Positions 24,922 through 33,513 of a DNA stretch of 64,000 nt are shown here, piece by piece; positions within the stretch are counted from its first letter, which is position 1; each line of letters opens with the position of its first letter. The notes beneath the pieces are model-generated. The model had not been told where the DNA came from. It did not search any database and saw nothing but the letters and a program-made list of their open reading frames with translations. Made by a program: the position numbers and the translations under genes. The DNA comes from Niastella vici (GTDB lineage Bacteria; Bacteroidota; Bacteroidia; Chitinophagales; Chitinophagaceae): NCBI RefSeq assembly GCF_002077945.1, contig NZ_LVYD01000043.1, positions 62,001-126,000 of the forward strand. Direction: 5' to 3'.

Positions 24922-27618
24922 CTAGAAATAATAGCTCAGCCGCAGTATTCCCATGCGCCCCCTGATGTGGTACTGATCTATCATAAGTTGGTAAGGTGTT
25001 AAGGAATACAGGGTGTAGTTGGTAACATTAAACAAATTGGTGACAGAAAAGATCAGGTCCATTCTTTTGGCAGTATAGGTGGCTTTGGCATCCATAAAAA
25101 AGTATTGAACTCCGGTGCTGTTCGATTTATTGCTGAAGCTATGCCTGGCTGTTACTTCAATATTCGTTTTCTTCAGGGGCGCCGCTCCCAGCGACAGGTA
25201 CTGGTCAAGCCGGAAGGCATGATGCACCAGGCTGCCTGCCTTACTATCTGTTCCACTGGCGTGGGAAGTATTCCATGATCCCCTCGGTTCGTAAATAATG
25301 GTAATGGCAGGAGATATCTTTTTCATCAGTTTCGCGCTGAACAACAAGGCGTCATTATAACACGGCTGGGTAGTGTTGTTCAGGATCTGTACATACCTGA
25401 ACCGGCTCCATTGAGACTTCAGTGAAAGCGTTGTTTTGAGCTTGAAAAGATATTTACTGAAACCGGCCTTTAAAGACAACCTGCTTTGCGTGTTCCTGTA
25501 GGGCAGGAAGACCGTCTTTTGTATATTGTTCAGGAATTCAGTAGACAGGATGGTTTCTGCGATCGTTTTGTCAAAGCTGATGGCCGAATTGATGAATAGC
25601 ATGTTGATGGCCTTTTGGAAATTATAATTGGCCGCTAGCGAATGAGTGGCTTTCTGTTGCAGGTCGGCGTCTTTTGCATTGAATGTTCTATAATTTTCCA
25701 ATATTCCACCCCGGTATATTCCCGAGATGTCACTAAAGCTGTTATTGAACGTATAGCTGGCGCCCAGGTACTGCTCCGGATTGAGATCGTACCTGAAATC
25801 AGCCGAAGGGTTAAAGAGGAGATTGTTGTTCTTCGAATCCAGACCATATTCCTGCTGGGAATAATGGATGTTTTGATAAGTTACCGGTAACAGAATGGTT
25901 GATCTTATACTTTTGTATTTAACCTGGTATTCCGGTGTAAAATAAATATTGTTCCTGTGCCATTGCAGATTGTTGCCCGCATCTCCTGAATATGGGGTGG
26001 TTCCTCCATTCCTGATCAGCTCCAGTTGTGAAACCAGGTCCTGCGATTCAATAATATAACCCGCGGTATATTTCTGTGTAAGTATAGTGCCGGGCAATCT
26101 GTACCCGAGATACAGATGGGAGAATAATGCGGGAATGCGCAGGTTTTGAATGACATCATCGTAATAATCCTGTTGATTGCCTATCTCAAAATTGTATCCA
26201 CTTCCAATATCGAGGAATTGCCGATTCTCATTATAGCTAACAAGCCATCTTAACTCTCCGATACCCCTGCCCGGTAGTGATGGTATGTAGTTTATGTCGT
26301 TCGAGAAGTTTTTGATCTTTCTGTTTACGCCCTGGTTAAACGTGTTATCGTTGAATTGCATAAAGCTGCCGTTATCTTCATGACTAAGTTCAACTTTCAT
26401 GTTGTTGTTGAGAAAATACGGCTCTTTATTGATCATTATATTGAATGAAGCATTCAGCAACGAGGGCTTGTTGGTAAGATACTGTCGTTCCCTGAAAGAG
26501 ATGGTATCGTTGAGCAAATAGTTATCTGTTCTGCTCAGGTATTCCAGGTTATTCCTGTCGGTAAAAGCCTGCATATTTATTTTGAACTGAATATCATTCT
26601 TCGTTTTATAAAGATTGTTAAGGTTAATGATTTTGGAGTTATTGAAATAATAGTTGGGTAGGGGCAGGTCGGGCGGACCAATAGTGGCCATGGACAAAGC
26701 CATTTTAGGCGGCGTATTGTTGATCTCTGAAATGAAATTGGAAGCCCCCAACTGTTTAAAGTCGTCTGTATAGTTTACGCCGCTGTTGTTGAGCCCGATA
26801 TTATTGAGCGCCTTGATGCGGCTGTTCAACAATACGGCTGTTGCCGATGCATCGTACAGCCGGGGCAAGCCTGCGCCAATCATTCCGTTGACCGATAGCT
26901 TCAGGCTGTTTTCGTCTTTCAGTACCAGGTTGAGCGCTGTATTATCAGTTGGTATTTTATTCTTAAGCACTTTGACAGGCTGGTGGTTCATGATGATGTC
27001 CACGCTTTCAATCATCTCTTTCCGTATCACTTTGGTGGCAGCACCATATCTTCCGGTCATCAGGTCGTCTCCATGAATGTACAGGTTGCTGATCTTTTTC
27101 CCATTGAAGTAAACGGAGCCGTCGTCGCCAACTTCAATGCCGGGCATACGCTTCAGCACATCGCCGATGCTTCTGTCTTCTTTCCGCGCGAATTTACTGA
27201 CGTTGTAGTGCAGGGTATCGCCCGTTTGTTCAACCGGCGGTTTAGTTCGCACAATCACTTCGTTGAGAATGCCCGGATCGCGAACAAGTTTGAAATGATA
27301 AACATTTTGACCGGGTGAAAGGGCTATCCGTTGATTCCGGTGGCCTACATAGCTTGCTTCCAGCCAAAGTGGTAAAGCCGCTTCCCCGGCGGTCAGATTG
27401 AAGGTGAACGCGCCATTTTCGTCGGTAAAATCGTATTTTATGATAGTTGCTTTATCATTGACAAGGTTCACCGTGGCCGATGGCAGTGGTTTATTGGCGC
27501 TGTCACTTACAACACCGGTCAGTTTTCGTTGTTGGGCATAAGCAACAGGCGCCAAAAGGATAAGGAAGACAACGGCAGTAGTAACGAGCTGCCCGCGAAT
27601 GTATTTAATCCTTCTCAA
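24922..27618 (-). CDS. TonB-dependent receptor-like outer membrane beta-barrel protein
   Basis: The 898-residue protein has a signal peptide to about residue 29 (LAPVAYAQQ). A CarboxypepD_reg-like domain occupies about 30-115 ('KLTGVVSDSANKPLPSATVN', 'DENGAFTFNLTAGE'). A plug-like region follows ('NEVIVRTKPPVEQTGDTLHY', 'VLKRMPGIEVGDDGSVYFNG', 'ISNLYIHGDDLMTG') and then a long barrel ending '...GRMGILRLSYYF'. The 'GKKISNLYIHG' plug is the subtype that often pairs with GLPGLI proteins. The gene overlaps the upstream GLPGLI gene by 14 bp, so the two are translationally coupled. It probably transports or secretes an unknown ligand together with the other products of this operon; the small peptide encoded at 30245 is a candidate. 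Confidence 0.9.
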   Translation of the reverse strand: MRRIKYIRGQLVTTAVVFLILLAPVAYAQQRKLTGVVSDSANKPLPSATVNLVNDKATIIKYDFTDENGAFTFNLTAGEAALPLWLEASYVGHRNQRIALSPGQNVYHFKLVRDPGILNEVIVRTKPPVEQTGDTLHYNVSKFARKEDRSIGDVLKRMPGIEVGDDGSVYFNGKKISNLYIHGDDLMTGRYGAATKVIRKEMIESVDIIMNHQPVKVLKNKIPTDNTALNLVLKDENSLKLSVNGMIGAGLPRLYDASATAVLLNSRIKALNNIGLNNSGVNYTDDFKQLGASNFISEINNTPPKMALSMATIGPPDLPLPNYYFNNSKIINLNNLYKTKNDIQFKINMQAFTDRNNLEYLSRTDNYLLNDTISFRERQYLTNKPSLLNASFNIMINKEPYFLNNNMKVELSHEDNGSFMQFNDNTFNQGVNRKIKNFSNDINYIPSLPGRGIGELRWLVSYNENRQFLDIGSGYNFEIGNQQDYYDDVIQNLRIPALFSHLYLGYRLPGTILTQKYTAGYIIESQDLVSQLELIRNGGTTPYSGDAGNNLQWHRNNIYFTPEYQVKYKSIRSTILLPVTYQNIHYSQQEYGLDSKNNNLLFNPSADFRYDLNPEQYLGASYTFNNSFSDISGIYRGGILENYRTFNAKDADLQQKATHSLAANYNFQKAINMLFINSAISFDKTIAETILSTEFLNNIQKTVFLPYRNTQSRLSLKAGFSKYLFKLKTTLSLKSQWSRFRYVQILNNTTQPCYNDALLFSAKLMKKISPAITIIYEPRGSWNTSHASGTDSKAGSLVHHAFRLDQYLSLGAAPLKKTNIEVTARHSFSNKSNSTGVQYFFMDAKATYTAKRMDLIFSVTNLFNVTNYTLYSLTPYQLMIDQYHIRGRMGILRLSYYF

Positions 27619-28483
27619 GGGGATTGTATTGTTTTATTTTTATCACCTTCTTTGTGCCCGTGCTGTCCATGGGCAGAACAAATATTCTGGCTTCCGGATG
27701 TTCGGCAAGGATGATCGCTTCAGGGTCCTGATCGAACGAAGCCCTTGTGCGATTGTAGCTTTTTAAATTTGTAGTAATGGTGTATGGGTCTTTCAAAAAT
27801 GACATAACCGTTTCTGCTGAATCGTCGTTCCGGCTTATTCCCTTGCAGGTAAACACTACCTCGTTGTTTGTATCATGGGCTTCAAGTATAAGGCCCGGCA
27901 GGCCCTGCAGTTTCCAGGGACCATCCCGAAAAGGCAGATCGGGTGCAAACCAAACTTCATAATCCCGGCCCGCGTACCGGCCCAATGCCCGCTGACAGCC
28001 ATACTTGTCGATCGTTTTTCTTTCCGGCCGCAGCTCCCAGTTTATTTTGGGCAGTTCCGTCTGTACTGTATATACCTTGGAGCCGATGAAGCCGGTTGTT
28101 TCCAGTTTCCGTTTAGGAATATCTTTCATTATTTCCTCTCTGATGGCAACACCCGATCTGCCTACAAAAAGCGCCGGACCGCCGGCTACAGCTTTCACCG
28201 GCCTTGGTGCCGCAGCCGTCTGCGTTTGCTGCAGCTTCCTTTTGGCAATACTGTTCCTGTCATTATCCTTATAGTCTTTTTCTGTACAATAGCGGCTGGT
28301 GCCTTTGCCCAGCGATAATACCATGTTCGATATATAGGGATTGTCTTTTTGTGAAAGATCCCGAACGTAACTGAATTCATACACCACATTCAGCGATATT
28401 GATTCCTGGGCAAAGGAAACACCGGCGGTTATAACGAGCAAAATGCCCAACAGCAATCTTTTTGTTTTCATCGTATAAAACAT
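27605..28483 (-). CDS. GLPGLI-family periplasmic protein
   Basis: The 292-residue protein has a signal peptide ending 'AGVSFAQES'. Starts at ATG 28483 and ATG 28471 are both possible. The family name motif is present as 'WKLQGLPGLILEAHDTNNEV', preceded by 'RDYEVWFAPDLPFRDGPW', the best conserved part of this Bacteroidota-specific family (TIGR01200). Family function is unknown, but members lie next to TonB-type receptors with a carboxypeptidase-like domain, as here. Overlap with that gene is 14 bp; the CxxC lipoprotein gene ends 39 bp upstream of the start. It is the fourth gene of the leftward operon. Confidence 0.9.
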   Translation of the reverse strand: MFYTMKTKRLLLGILLVITAGVSFAQESISLNVVYEFSYVRDLSQKDNPYISNMVLSLGKGTSRYCTEKDYKDNDRNSIAKRKLQQTQTAAAPRPVKAVAGGPALFVGRSGVAIREEIMKDIPKRKLETTGFIGSKVYTVQTELPKINWELRPERKTIDKYGCQRALGRYAGRDYEVWFAPDLPFRDGPWKLQGLPGLILEAHDTNNEVVFTCKGISRNDDSAETVMSFLKDPYTITTNLKSYNRTRASFDQDPEAIILAEHPEARIFVLPMDSTGTKKVIKIKQYNPLEKD

Positions 28484-28522
28484 TTAATAAACAAAAATAG
28501 GCAAACAGCATTCGCACGCTTG

Positions 28523-29059
28523 TTATTCAGTATTCCGGATAATATGCAGGAACTGGTCCTTGTCCTTGTTGTTTTCAATCGGGTTACCGGTAAGCAATAC
28601 CTGGTCATGGGCATTGGTGAGGGCGGTAAAATCACCAGCTCTTGCCAGCGAACTGTTTTTGATGGCGAAGGAATCCTTTAGGTCCAGTACCAGTGGAAAA
28701 TGTATGTTGGGGAATTTATGGCTCTCAAACATAAACTTCAGCAACTCAAAATTATCCCTCGAATAACAAACGGGTATAATAGCAACTTTGCCAAAATCAG
28801 GGTCCTGCGATTGTATCTTGTCCCATCTCACCAGTTTTTCGAGACAGCTGGAACACGACACATTGATGAAGGCGTAAATTTTGTACTGGCTATTATCTGC
28901 TTTTAAAGTAACATTGTTTGTATCGGTTATATAGGGGTTATAAACTTCTGTTTGTGCAGGCATAACGATCTTTACGGCCGCATCAGCTGCTTTTTTGCGA
29001 TTAATACAGGAAGGCAGCAGCCAGATACTTAATAGCAGCAAGTAATATATAGGCTTCAT
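28523..29059 (-). CDS. Thioredoxin-like lipoprotein with CSSC motif
   Basis: The 178-residue lipoprotein (signal 'LLLLSIWLLPSC18') has a thioredoxin-like stretch: 'KIYAFINVSCSSCLEKLVRW' with C69-S-S-C72, then 'VAIIPVCYSRDNFELLKFMF' and 'FPLVLDLKDSFAIKN'. A thiol-disulfide role in the periplasm is therefore possible. The surrounding sequence is far from standard TlpA, so activity is not certain. Its ATG overlaps the TAA of the propeller gene (TAATG), which shows translational coupling. A neighbouring secreted peptide with four Cys is an attractive substrate. Confidence 0.82.
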   Translation of the reverse strand: MKPIYYLLLLSIWLLPSCINRKKAADAAVKIVMPAQTEVYNPYITDTNNVTLKADNSQYKIYAFINVSCSSCLEKLVRWDKIQSQDPDFGKVAIIPVCYSRDNFELLKFMFESHKFPNIHFPLVLDLKDSFAIKNSSLARAGDFTALTNAHDQVLLTGNPIENNKDKDQFLHIIRNTE

Positions 29060-30126
29060 TACTTTGTAAGTTTTGCAACGCTGATGAATTTAGACAGGGG
29101 ATTGTAAGTATATAACAGGGAATCATTGCGGGTAACGGCAAAATCTTTCACGTCGTTAGCCAGTTCCAGTCTTTGAACCGGTTTTCCGTCCCAGTCATAT
29201 ACGTAAATATATTTTCCATAGAACAAGTGTTTGGTGCCGTCTACATTGCCTGAATACAGCAGGTAAATAAAGTTGTTGGTCACTTCTCCCCGCACAAATG
29301 CCTGCCTGGTATTAGGTCCGCTGATGCTTATTTTTCTGCCATCACGTCCGCTGACTACTTTCATTTCAGGTTCAAATCCTTCCGTTCCTTTAACGACTAT
29401 TGATTTGCGGGAGTTCAGGTCTATGATTTCGATCCTGTCGGTATAGCGGCTGGCCAGCACACATTTGTCTTTTGAAGGCCTTACAAACAGAAAACTTTCG
29501 TAAGCCATTTTCTGGGCCCGGTTGAATGATGCGGAACTGTCAGGCGCATAAGGTGTCATTTGATTGGAGATTTGGCCATTCATAAGGTTTATGGTCGCAA
29601 TCTTGTAATCGTCTTTGGCGTCGTAATTTCCACTGGTCAGCAGGGTACTGTCGTTCAGTAATTGAACAGAGTAGTAGTGTCCGGGAGCTGGTAATTCCTT
29701 TATGAAATGATTGCTGCTGGTGTCCCGGAGGCTATCCAAACCTGTGCAAGTGATCTTTTCCTTGTTTACATCGTAGACCCACAAATAGTTATTTTCAAAA
29801 CCATACGAATGGAAGCCCAGTGCCTGGCCTTCTTTTCTTCCTGCAGGAAGCAGGGGATGAAGGAATGTCTTTTCTTGCAGGTGGTATAAAGCAAAATGAT
29901 ACCTTTTCTCGCCGTTGGCACTTACAAAATATAAAATGGAATCGTTGTGAAGATCAATAAAGTCGGGAGTAAATTCATCAATCTTGCGCAGCTCAACTTC
30001 ATCGAGCTTTTTTTCAACAGGAAAAGCTTCAAAATCTGTTTTTGATTGTTTGGGTGTATGGCTGTAGCAACCGGCAAAAAGGGTAACAGCCAATACATTT
30101 AAGAAAAGGCGTGTATTGGTAAACAT
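29059..30126 (-). CDS. BF3164-like six-bladed beta-propeller lipoprotein
   Basis: The 355-residue lipoprotein (lipobox 'VTLFAGC') is built of repeated beta-blade segments: 'EFTPDFIDLHNDSILYFVSA', 'YGFENNYLWVYDVNKEKITC', 'YSVQLLNDSTLLTSGNYD', 'NFIYLLYSGNVDGTKHLFYG', 'KYIYVYDWDGKPVQRLEL' and 'DFAVTRNDSLLYTYNP'. This agrees with the TolB-like propeller family named after BF3164. Such genes occur beside small secreted peptides and redox lipoproteins in Bacteroidota. Their function is not known. Two matching palindromes 27-65 bp upstream of its ATG (30154-30191) are probably its regulatory sites. Confidence 0.85.
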   Translation of the reverse strand: MFTNTRLFLNVLAVTLFAGCYSHTPKQSKTDFEAFPVEKKLDEVELRKIDEFTPDFIDLHNDSILYFVSANGEKRYHFALYHLQEKTFLHPLLPAGRKEGQALGFHSYGFENNYLWVYDVNKEKITCTGLDSLRDTSSNHFIKELPAPGHYYSVQLLNDSTLLTSGNYDAKDDYKIATINLMNGQISNQMTPYAPDSSASFNRAQKMAYESFLFVRPSKDKCVLASRYTDRIEIIDLNSRKSIVVKGTEGFEPEMKVVSGRDGRKISISGPNTRQAFVRGEVTNNFIYLLYSGNVDGTKHLFYGKYIYVYDWDGKPVQRLELANDVKDFAVTRNDSLLYTYNPLSKFISVAKLTK

Positions 30127-30153
30127 GATTAGTATCTATGTAGGATGAAAAGA

Positions 30154-30191
30154 TAATCAGTACTGATTAAATGAATAGTCAGTACTGATTA
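30154..30191. promoter_or_regulatory. Two spaced copies of a TAATCAGTACTGATTA palindrome
   Basis: TAATCAGTACTGATTA (30154-30169) is a perfect 16-bp palindrome. TAGTCAGTACTGATTA (30176-30191) is the same with one mismatched pair. Their centres are 22 bp apart, about two helical turns. They sit in the 118-bp gap between the peptide gene and the propeller gene. They look like a paired operator, or alternatively RNA hairpins that separate expression of the peptide from the rest of the operon. Confidence 0.65.
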
Positions 30192-30244
30192 TGTCAAATC
30201 TGGCGTGCCCGTTTTGGCACCGTCTTAATTTTTAGGAAACACTA

Positions 30245-30433
30245 CTAGTAACCGCAGCTGGTTGAACCAGGGCGGCAGTTAATAACTATAATGTTGCTGG
30301 TGCCGTCTGAAGTGTAACATTCGTCGGCGGCATTTCCTGTGTAAGCGCAATTGTAGGCTGGCTCAACTTGAGCGAATAAGCTCGCTGTAATGGATAAAGT
30401 TGCGAAGGCGATTAAAAGCAATCCTTTCTTCAT
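30245..30433 (-). CDS. Small secreted four-cysteine peptide
   Basis: ATG 30433 is chosen: it starts a clear signal peptide (MKKGLLLIAFATLSITASLF, A-QVEP) and gives 62 residues. An upstream in-frame start would bury the signal. The mature part of about 40 residues has Cys at 29, 39, 53 and 60, enough for two disulfides, and is rich in Asn, Thr, Ser and Tyr ('EPAYNCAYTGNAADECYTSD', ending 'RPGSTSCGY'). It resembles in size and place the small NVEALA-type secreted peptides next to BF3164 genes in Bacteroides, but the NVEALA motif is not present. It is the first gene of the leftward operon. A product could be a structural, signalling or antagonistic peptide; none can be shown from sequence. Confidence 0.72.
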   Translation of the reverse strand: MKKGLLLIAFATLSITASLFAQVEPAYNCAYTGNAADECYTSDGTSNIIVINCRPGSTSCGY

Positions 30434-30801
30434 TTTAATAAAGGTTGATGGTTGGTTAATGTTGCTCGTCTTGAATATTTTGCAGATATAGGGCGTACAG
30501 CAATTCTCCCGCATGGGTGCAAGCCAATTCTATGAAGATGTTAACATGCAATAAAAATAAATATTGCGCATAATATAGAAAAGAAAAAACCTGCTTAACT
30601 TTTTGCTTAATTTTTTGCTTAACATTTTTCGCATCTATAACGGTTAGTTTCAATTGGTTTGTTAAATCACGGCATTGATCACGTAATTACAGGAAGCGGC
30701 TGATTTAATTTTTTTCAATTCTTTATTGCTGATGGTGATCCCCGGATAAAAGGTTTGATTTATCTTAGTCAATATTATCTCCTACCTTAAATAATCGTTC
30801 A
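30434..30801. promoter_or_regulatory. Divergent control region with a 12-bp tandem repeat
   Basis: These 368 bp separate the leftward peptide operon from the rightward transglutaminase operon and must hold both promoters. Three copies of TGCTTAAYTTTT begin at 30592, 30604 and 30616, an exact 12-bp period. I could not place a perfect TTTG/TAnnTTTG promoter on either strand. A short minus-strand ORF over the repeat is not credible. Confidence 0.6.
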
Positions 30802-32358
30802 TTGAAAGCCGTTAACAATTTACTGATTGCAATAATCTCATTTTGCTGGGGAAGCTGTATGCGCCCTGCGCCAGCAGATATTGAACAGATCATAGCCGCA
30901 ACTTCCAATAAAAAGGAACTGATAAAGCTGATCAGCCATTACCAGCAACCGAATGACAGCCTGAAGCTGAAAGCTGCCTATTTTTTGATCAGGAATATGG
31001 ACGATCAGTTTCATCTGGCAGGTGAATCGGTGCAGGAATCCCGTAGAATTTTCAATCAAATGGATTCCCTGAACAAATTGGGTAAAGGCAGCGCCAGAAA
31101 AATATGGGATTCCCTGACAGCGTCATTGGGCCAACGGGTAACAACTACCCCCGATACTATTAAAGATATAGATATAATAACATGCGAGCTGCTGGTAGAT
31201 AATATAGATAATGCATTCAACGCCTGGAATTACCCCTGGGCCCGCCGGCTGAATTTCGATGACTTCTGCAAATATATACTGCCGTATAAATTAAAAAATG
31301 AAAGCCCTGAAAGCTGGCGGGTAAACATGATGCAGCGGTATGCCTGGGTGCTTAAAACTGTTAAAGACAGTGGCAGCCTTATAGAAGCAGCCTCTTTGAT
31401 CAATAATGATATCCGCAAGTGGTTCTATATCACGCCGAAATTCAACTGTGTTGGCGACCCTAACTGCGGCGAGTTGCTGAAATTAAAAGCGGGGCAATGT
31501 ATCCAGGCTGCTCAACTGGCGGCCTATGCTATGCGTGCCATGGGTATTCCCGTTACACTCGATTATACGCCCTTCTGGGCAAATAAAAGCGGCAGGCACG
31601 ACTGGAATAGTTTGATTTCCCCGCTCGGCGATATCACCTTTATGGGAGGCGAATCGGACCCGGGTTTTGAAAAAGTAGAAGACCCTGGTTACAATTATCT
31701 GGGCGCCACTCAAATGAAACGAAAGCGGGCAAAGATCTACAGGTACAGTTTTGAAAAAGTGACAGACACCATTAATGCCAGGCAGGTTGCTGATGTGCCC
31801 GTTTTTTTTCAGGACCATCATCACGAGGATGTAACAGACAGGGTTATTCCTGTTTCAACTATAACGCTTACGCTCGATACCATTCTGCCTCAACAGGGGC
31901 TGGCCTACCTGTGTGTTTTCAATAATAAACAATGGGAGCCGGTGCAGTGGGGAAAAACAGGCGCTGATAAAAAAGTGTCATTTGCCACTTTGGGCAGGGA
32001 TGTCGTATACCTGCCGATGATATATCGTAATAATGAATACTGGCCGGCAGCCGACCCGCTTATTTTGCACAGGAACGGAACGGTACGTACCCTGCATGCC
32101 AATCTGCAGCAATGCAGGGAAATAATAATAGTAAAAAAGTACCCTGAAGACCAGAGTAACAATATTATACCCGGTTATAACTACGAACTGTATTACTGGA
32201 ATAAAGAATGGATATCATTAGGAAAACAAATGGCAACGAAAGACTATCTGGTCTTTGATCATGTTCCTGAAAATGCATTGCTTTTTATCCGTAACCTGGA
32301 TGCAGGGTTCCAGGAAAGGATCTTCACGTTCGAAAACAAACAACAGATATGGTGGTAA
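30802..32358 (+). CDS. Transglutaminase-like lipoprotein, TTG start
   Basis: TTG 30802 is the only start that gives the lipoprotein signal ('AVNNLLIAIISFCWGSC19'); an in-frame TAG at 30766 and the lack of an ATG upstream support it. The 518-residue protein has a transglutaminase-like core at about residues 180-290 with a full triad: Cys233 in 'LKAGQCIQAAQLAAYAMRAM', His266 in 'KSGRHDW' and Asp277 in 'SPLGDITF'. Beta-rich segments follow to the C-terminus. It may act as a peptidase or cross-linking/acyl-transfer enzyme on the outside of the inner or outer membrane. It overlaps the CBM9-like gene by 10 bp. Confidence 0.85.
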   Translation: MKAVNNLLIAIISFCWGSCMRPAPADIEQIIAATSNKKELIKLISHYQQPNDSLKLKAAYFLIRNMDDQFHLAGESVQESRRIFNQMDSLNKLGKGSARKIWDSLTASLGQRVTTTPDTIKDIDIITCELLVDNIDNAFNAWNYPWARRLNFDDFCKYILPYKLKNESPESWRVNMMQRYAWVLKTVKDSGSLIEAASLINNDIRKWFYITPKFNCVGDPNCGELLKLKAGQCIQAAQLAAYAMRAMGIPVTLDYTPFWANKSGRHDWNSLISPLGDITFMGGESDPGFEKVEDPGYNYLGATQMKRKRAKIYRYSFEKVTDTINARQVADVPVFFQDHHHEDVTDRVIPVSTITLTLDTILPQQGLAYLCVFNNKQWEPVQWGKTGADKKVSFATLGRDVVYLPMIYRNNEYWPAADPLILHRNGTVRTLHANLQQCREIIIVKKYPEDQSNNIIPGYNYELYYWNKEWISLGKQMATKDYLVFDHVPENALLFIRNLDAGFQERIFTFENKQQIWW

Positions 32359-33509
32359 ATAAAAGAACAGCAATAGCCCTTTTAACACTGGTTTTGCTTA
32401 ATGCCTGCCGGTCAAAAATTAGTGTTCCGGTCAATCACGGGGAACCTGCGCTAATAATGGCTTCGACAATAACAGGTAATACGCACAATGCCATACCGCT
32501 GATAAATAAAAAATACAATAATAAACCCCGGCTGGCTGCGCTCGTGAACATACCTGACTATTGCGATACAATGCAGTCATTCACCATTAAGCAGGATGCA
32601 GCCGTGCAGGTATATGGGGTAGGAGAGCTGGTAAGGCCCCTTGCTCAGGTAAGAGCGCCTTATTTCCTGAAAAATGACGATCTGGAATTCTTCTTTCATC
32701 CTTCACAGAATGATCACCGTAATTACCTTTTCACTGCGGTGGAAGGGTTCATGGGTACTTCAGGGGCAAAGAAAAGTGCTATCACTTTTTCCAAAAAGAT
32801 CGATTCGACTAACCATACTGCTGAATTTTTAATTTCCATTCCCTGGAATGAACTGGGCACGCAACCCAAAGAAGGTGTTGAAATGGATTTTGATTTTGCC
32901 GTAGGTGATAACGATGATGGCATAAGGCAGGAAGGAAAGATCGGATGGCATACCGGTACCGATCCTTTAGTGGATCATATTTATAATTATGGTAAGCTCC
33001 GGTTAACCGCGAAAAAGGACCTTTCTTCACAACAGGATTGCATTTATAGTAAATATAAAACTACGGATACTTTATGCTGGGATAATATTCCGGCCACTGC
33101 CATTGAAAAGGTCATTGCCGGAGAGGTAAAAGATAAATATGATTGCGGGGCTTTGCTAAGATCGTGTTGGGATAAAAAAAACCTTTACTTTTTAGTGAGA
33201 GTATACGATTTTTTTATTCAGTATGAGCGGCGATACATCTCAAAAGAAAAAGTTTCCACCTTAAAAACTTTATGTGATTACGGTTATATCGAAGATGATA
33301 AGGGGCGCATTGTATGGGCAATGAGTGCAATGAATACCATACATGCCGGCGGTTGTGTCAAGAACCGGCTTGCAGATACGGTGATCAGTTTAAAAGCTGG
33401 CACCTACACATTGAAATATTCGTCTGATGAATCACATGCCTATGGCCATTGGGACGCCGACCCGCCCTTAACTCCTTTTTATGGAATTGTTTTGTACCAG
33501 GCAAACTGA
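32349..33509 (+). CDS. CBM9-like carbohydrate-binding lipoprotein
   Basis: The 386-residue lipoprotein (signal 'ALLTLVLLNAC') has two beta-sandwich regions like CBM9. The first shows 'KNDDLEFFFHPSQNDHRNYL', 'TAEFLISIPWNELG' and 'EMDFDFAVGDNDDG'. The second shows 'ATAIEKVIAGEVKDKYDCGA' and 'WDKKNLYFLVRVYD'. The tail 'KYSSDESHAYGHWDADPPLT' is a motif seen in sensor and surface proteins of this phylum. It is predicted to bind glycans without catalysis. It starts inside the transglutaminase stop region and ends 4 bp before the Wzy-like gene, so the three are one translation-coupled operon. Confidence 0.78.
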   Translation: MVVNKRTAIALLTLVLLNACRSKISVPVNHGEPALIMASTITGNTHNAIPLINKKYNNKPRLAALVNIPDYCDTMQSFTIKQDAAVQVYGVGELVRPLAQVRAPYFLKNDDLEFFFHPSQNDHRNYLFTAVEGFMGTSGAKKSAITFSKKIDSTNHTAEFLISIPWNELGTQPKEGVEMDFDFAVGDNDDGIRQEGKIGWHTGTDPLVDHIYNYGKLRLTAKKDLSSQQDCIYSKYKTTDTLCWDNIPATAIEKVIAGEVKDKYDCGALLRSCWDKKNLYFLVRVYDFFIQYERRYISKEKVSTLKTLCDYGYIEDDKGRIVWAMSAMNTIHAGGCVKNRLADTVISLKAGTYTLKYSSDESHAYGHWDADPPLTPFYGIVLYQAN

Positions 33510-33513
33510 AAAA

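Noticed and set aside
30456-30653. 65-codon minus-strand ORF with VKQK-like repeats
   Set aside because: The apparent peptide repeats come from the 12-bp DNA repeat; it overlaps the start region of the peptide gene and has no other support.
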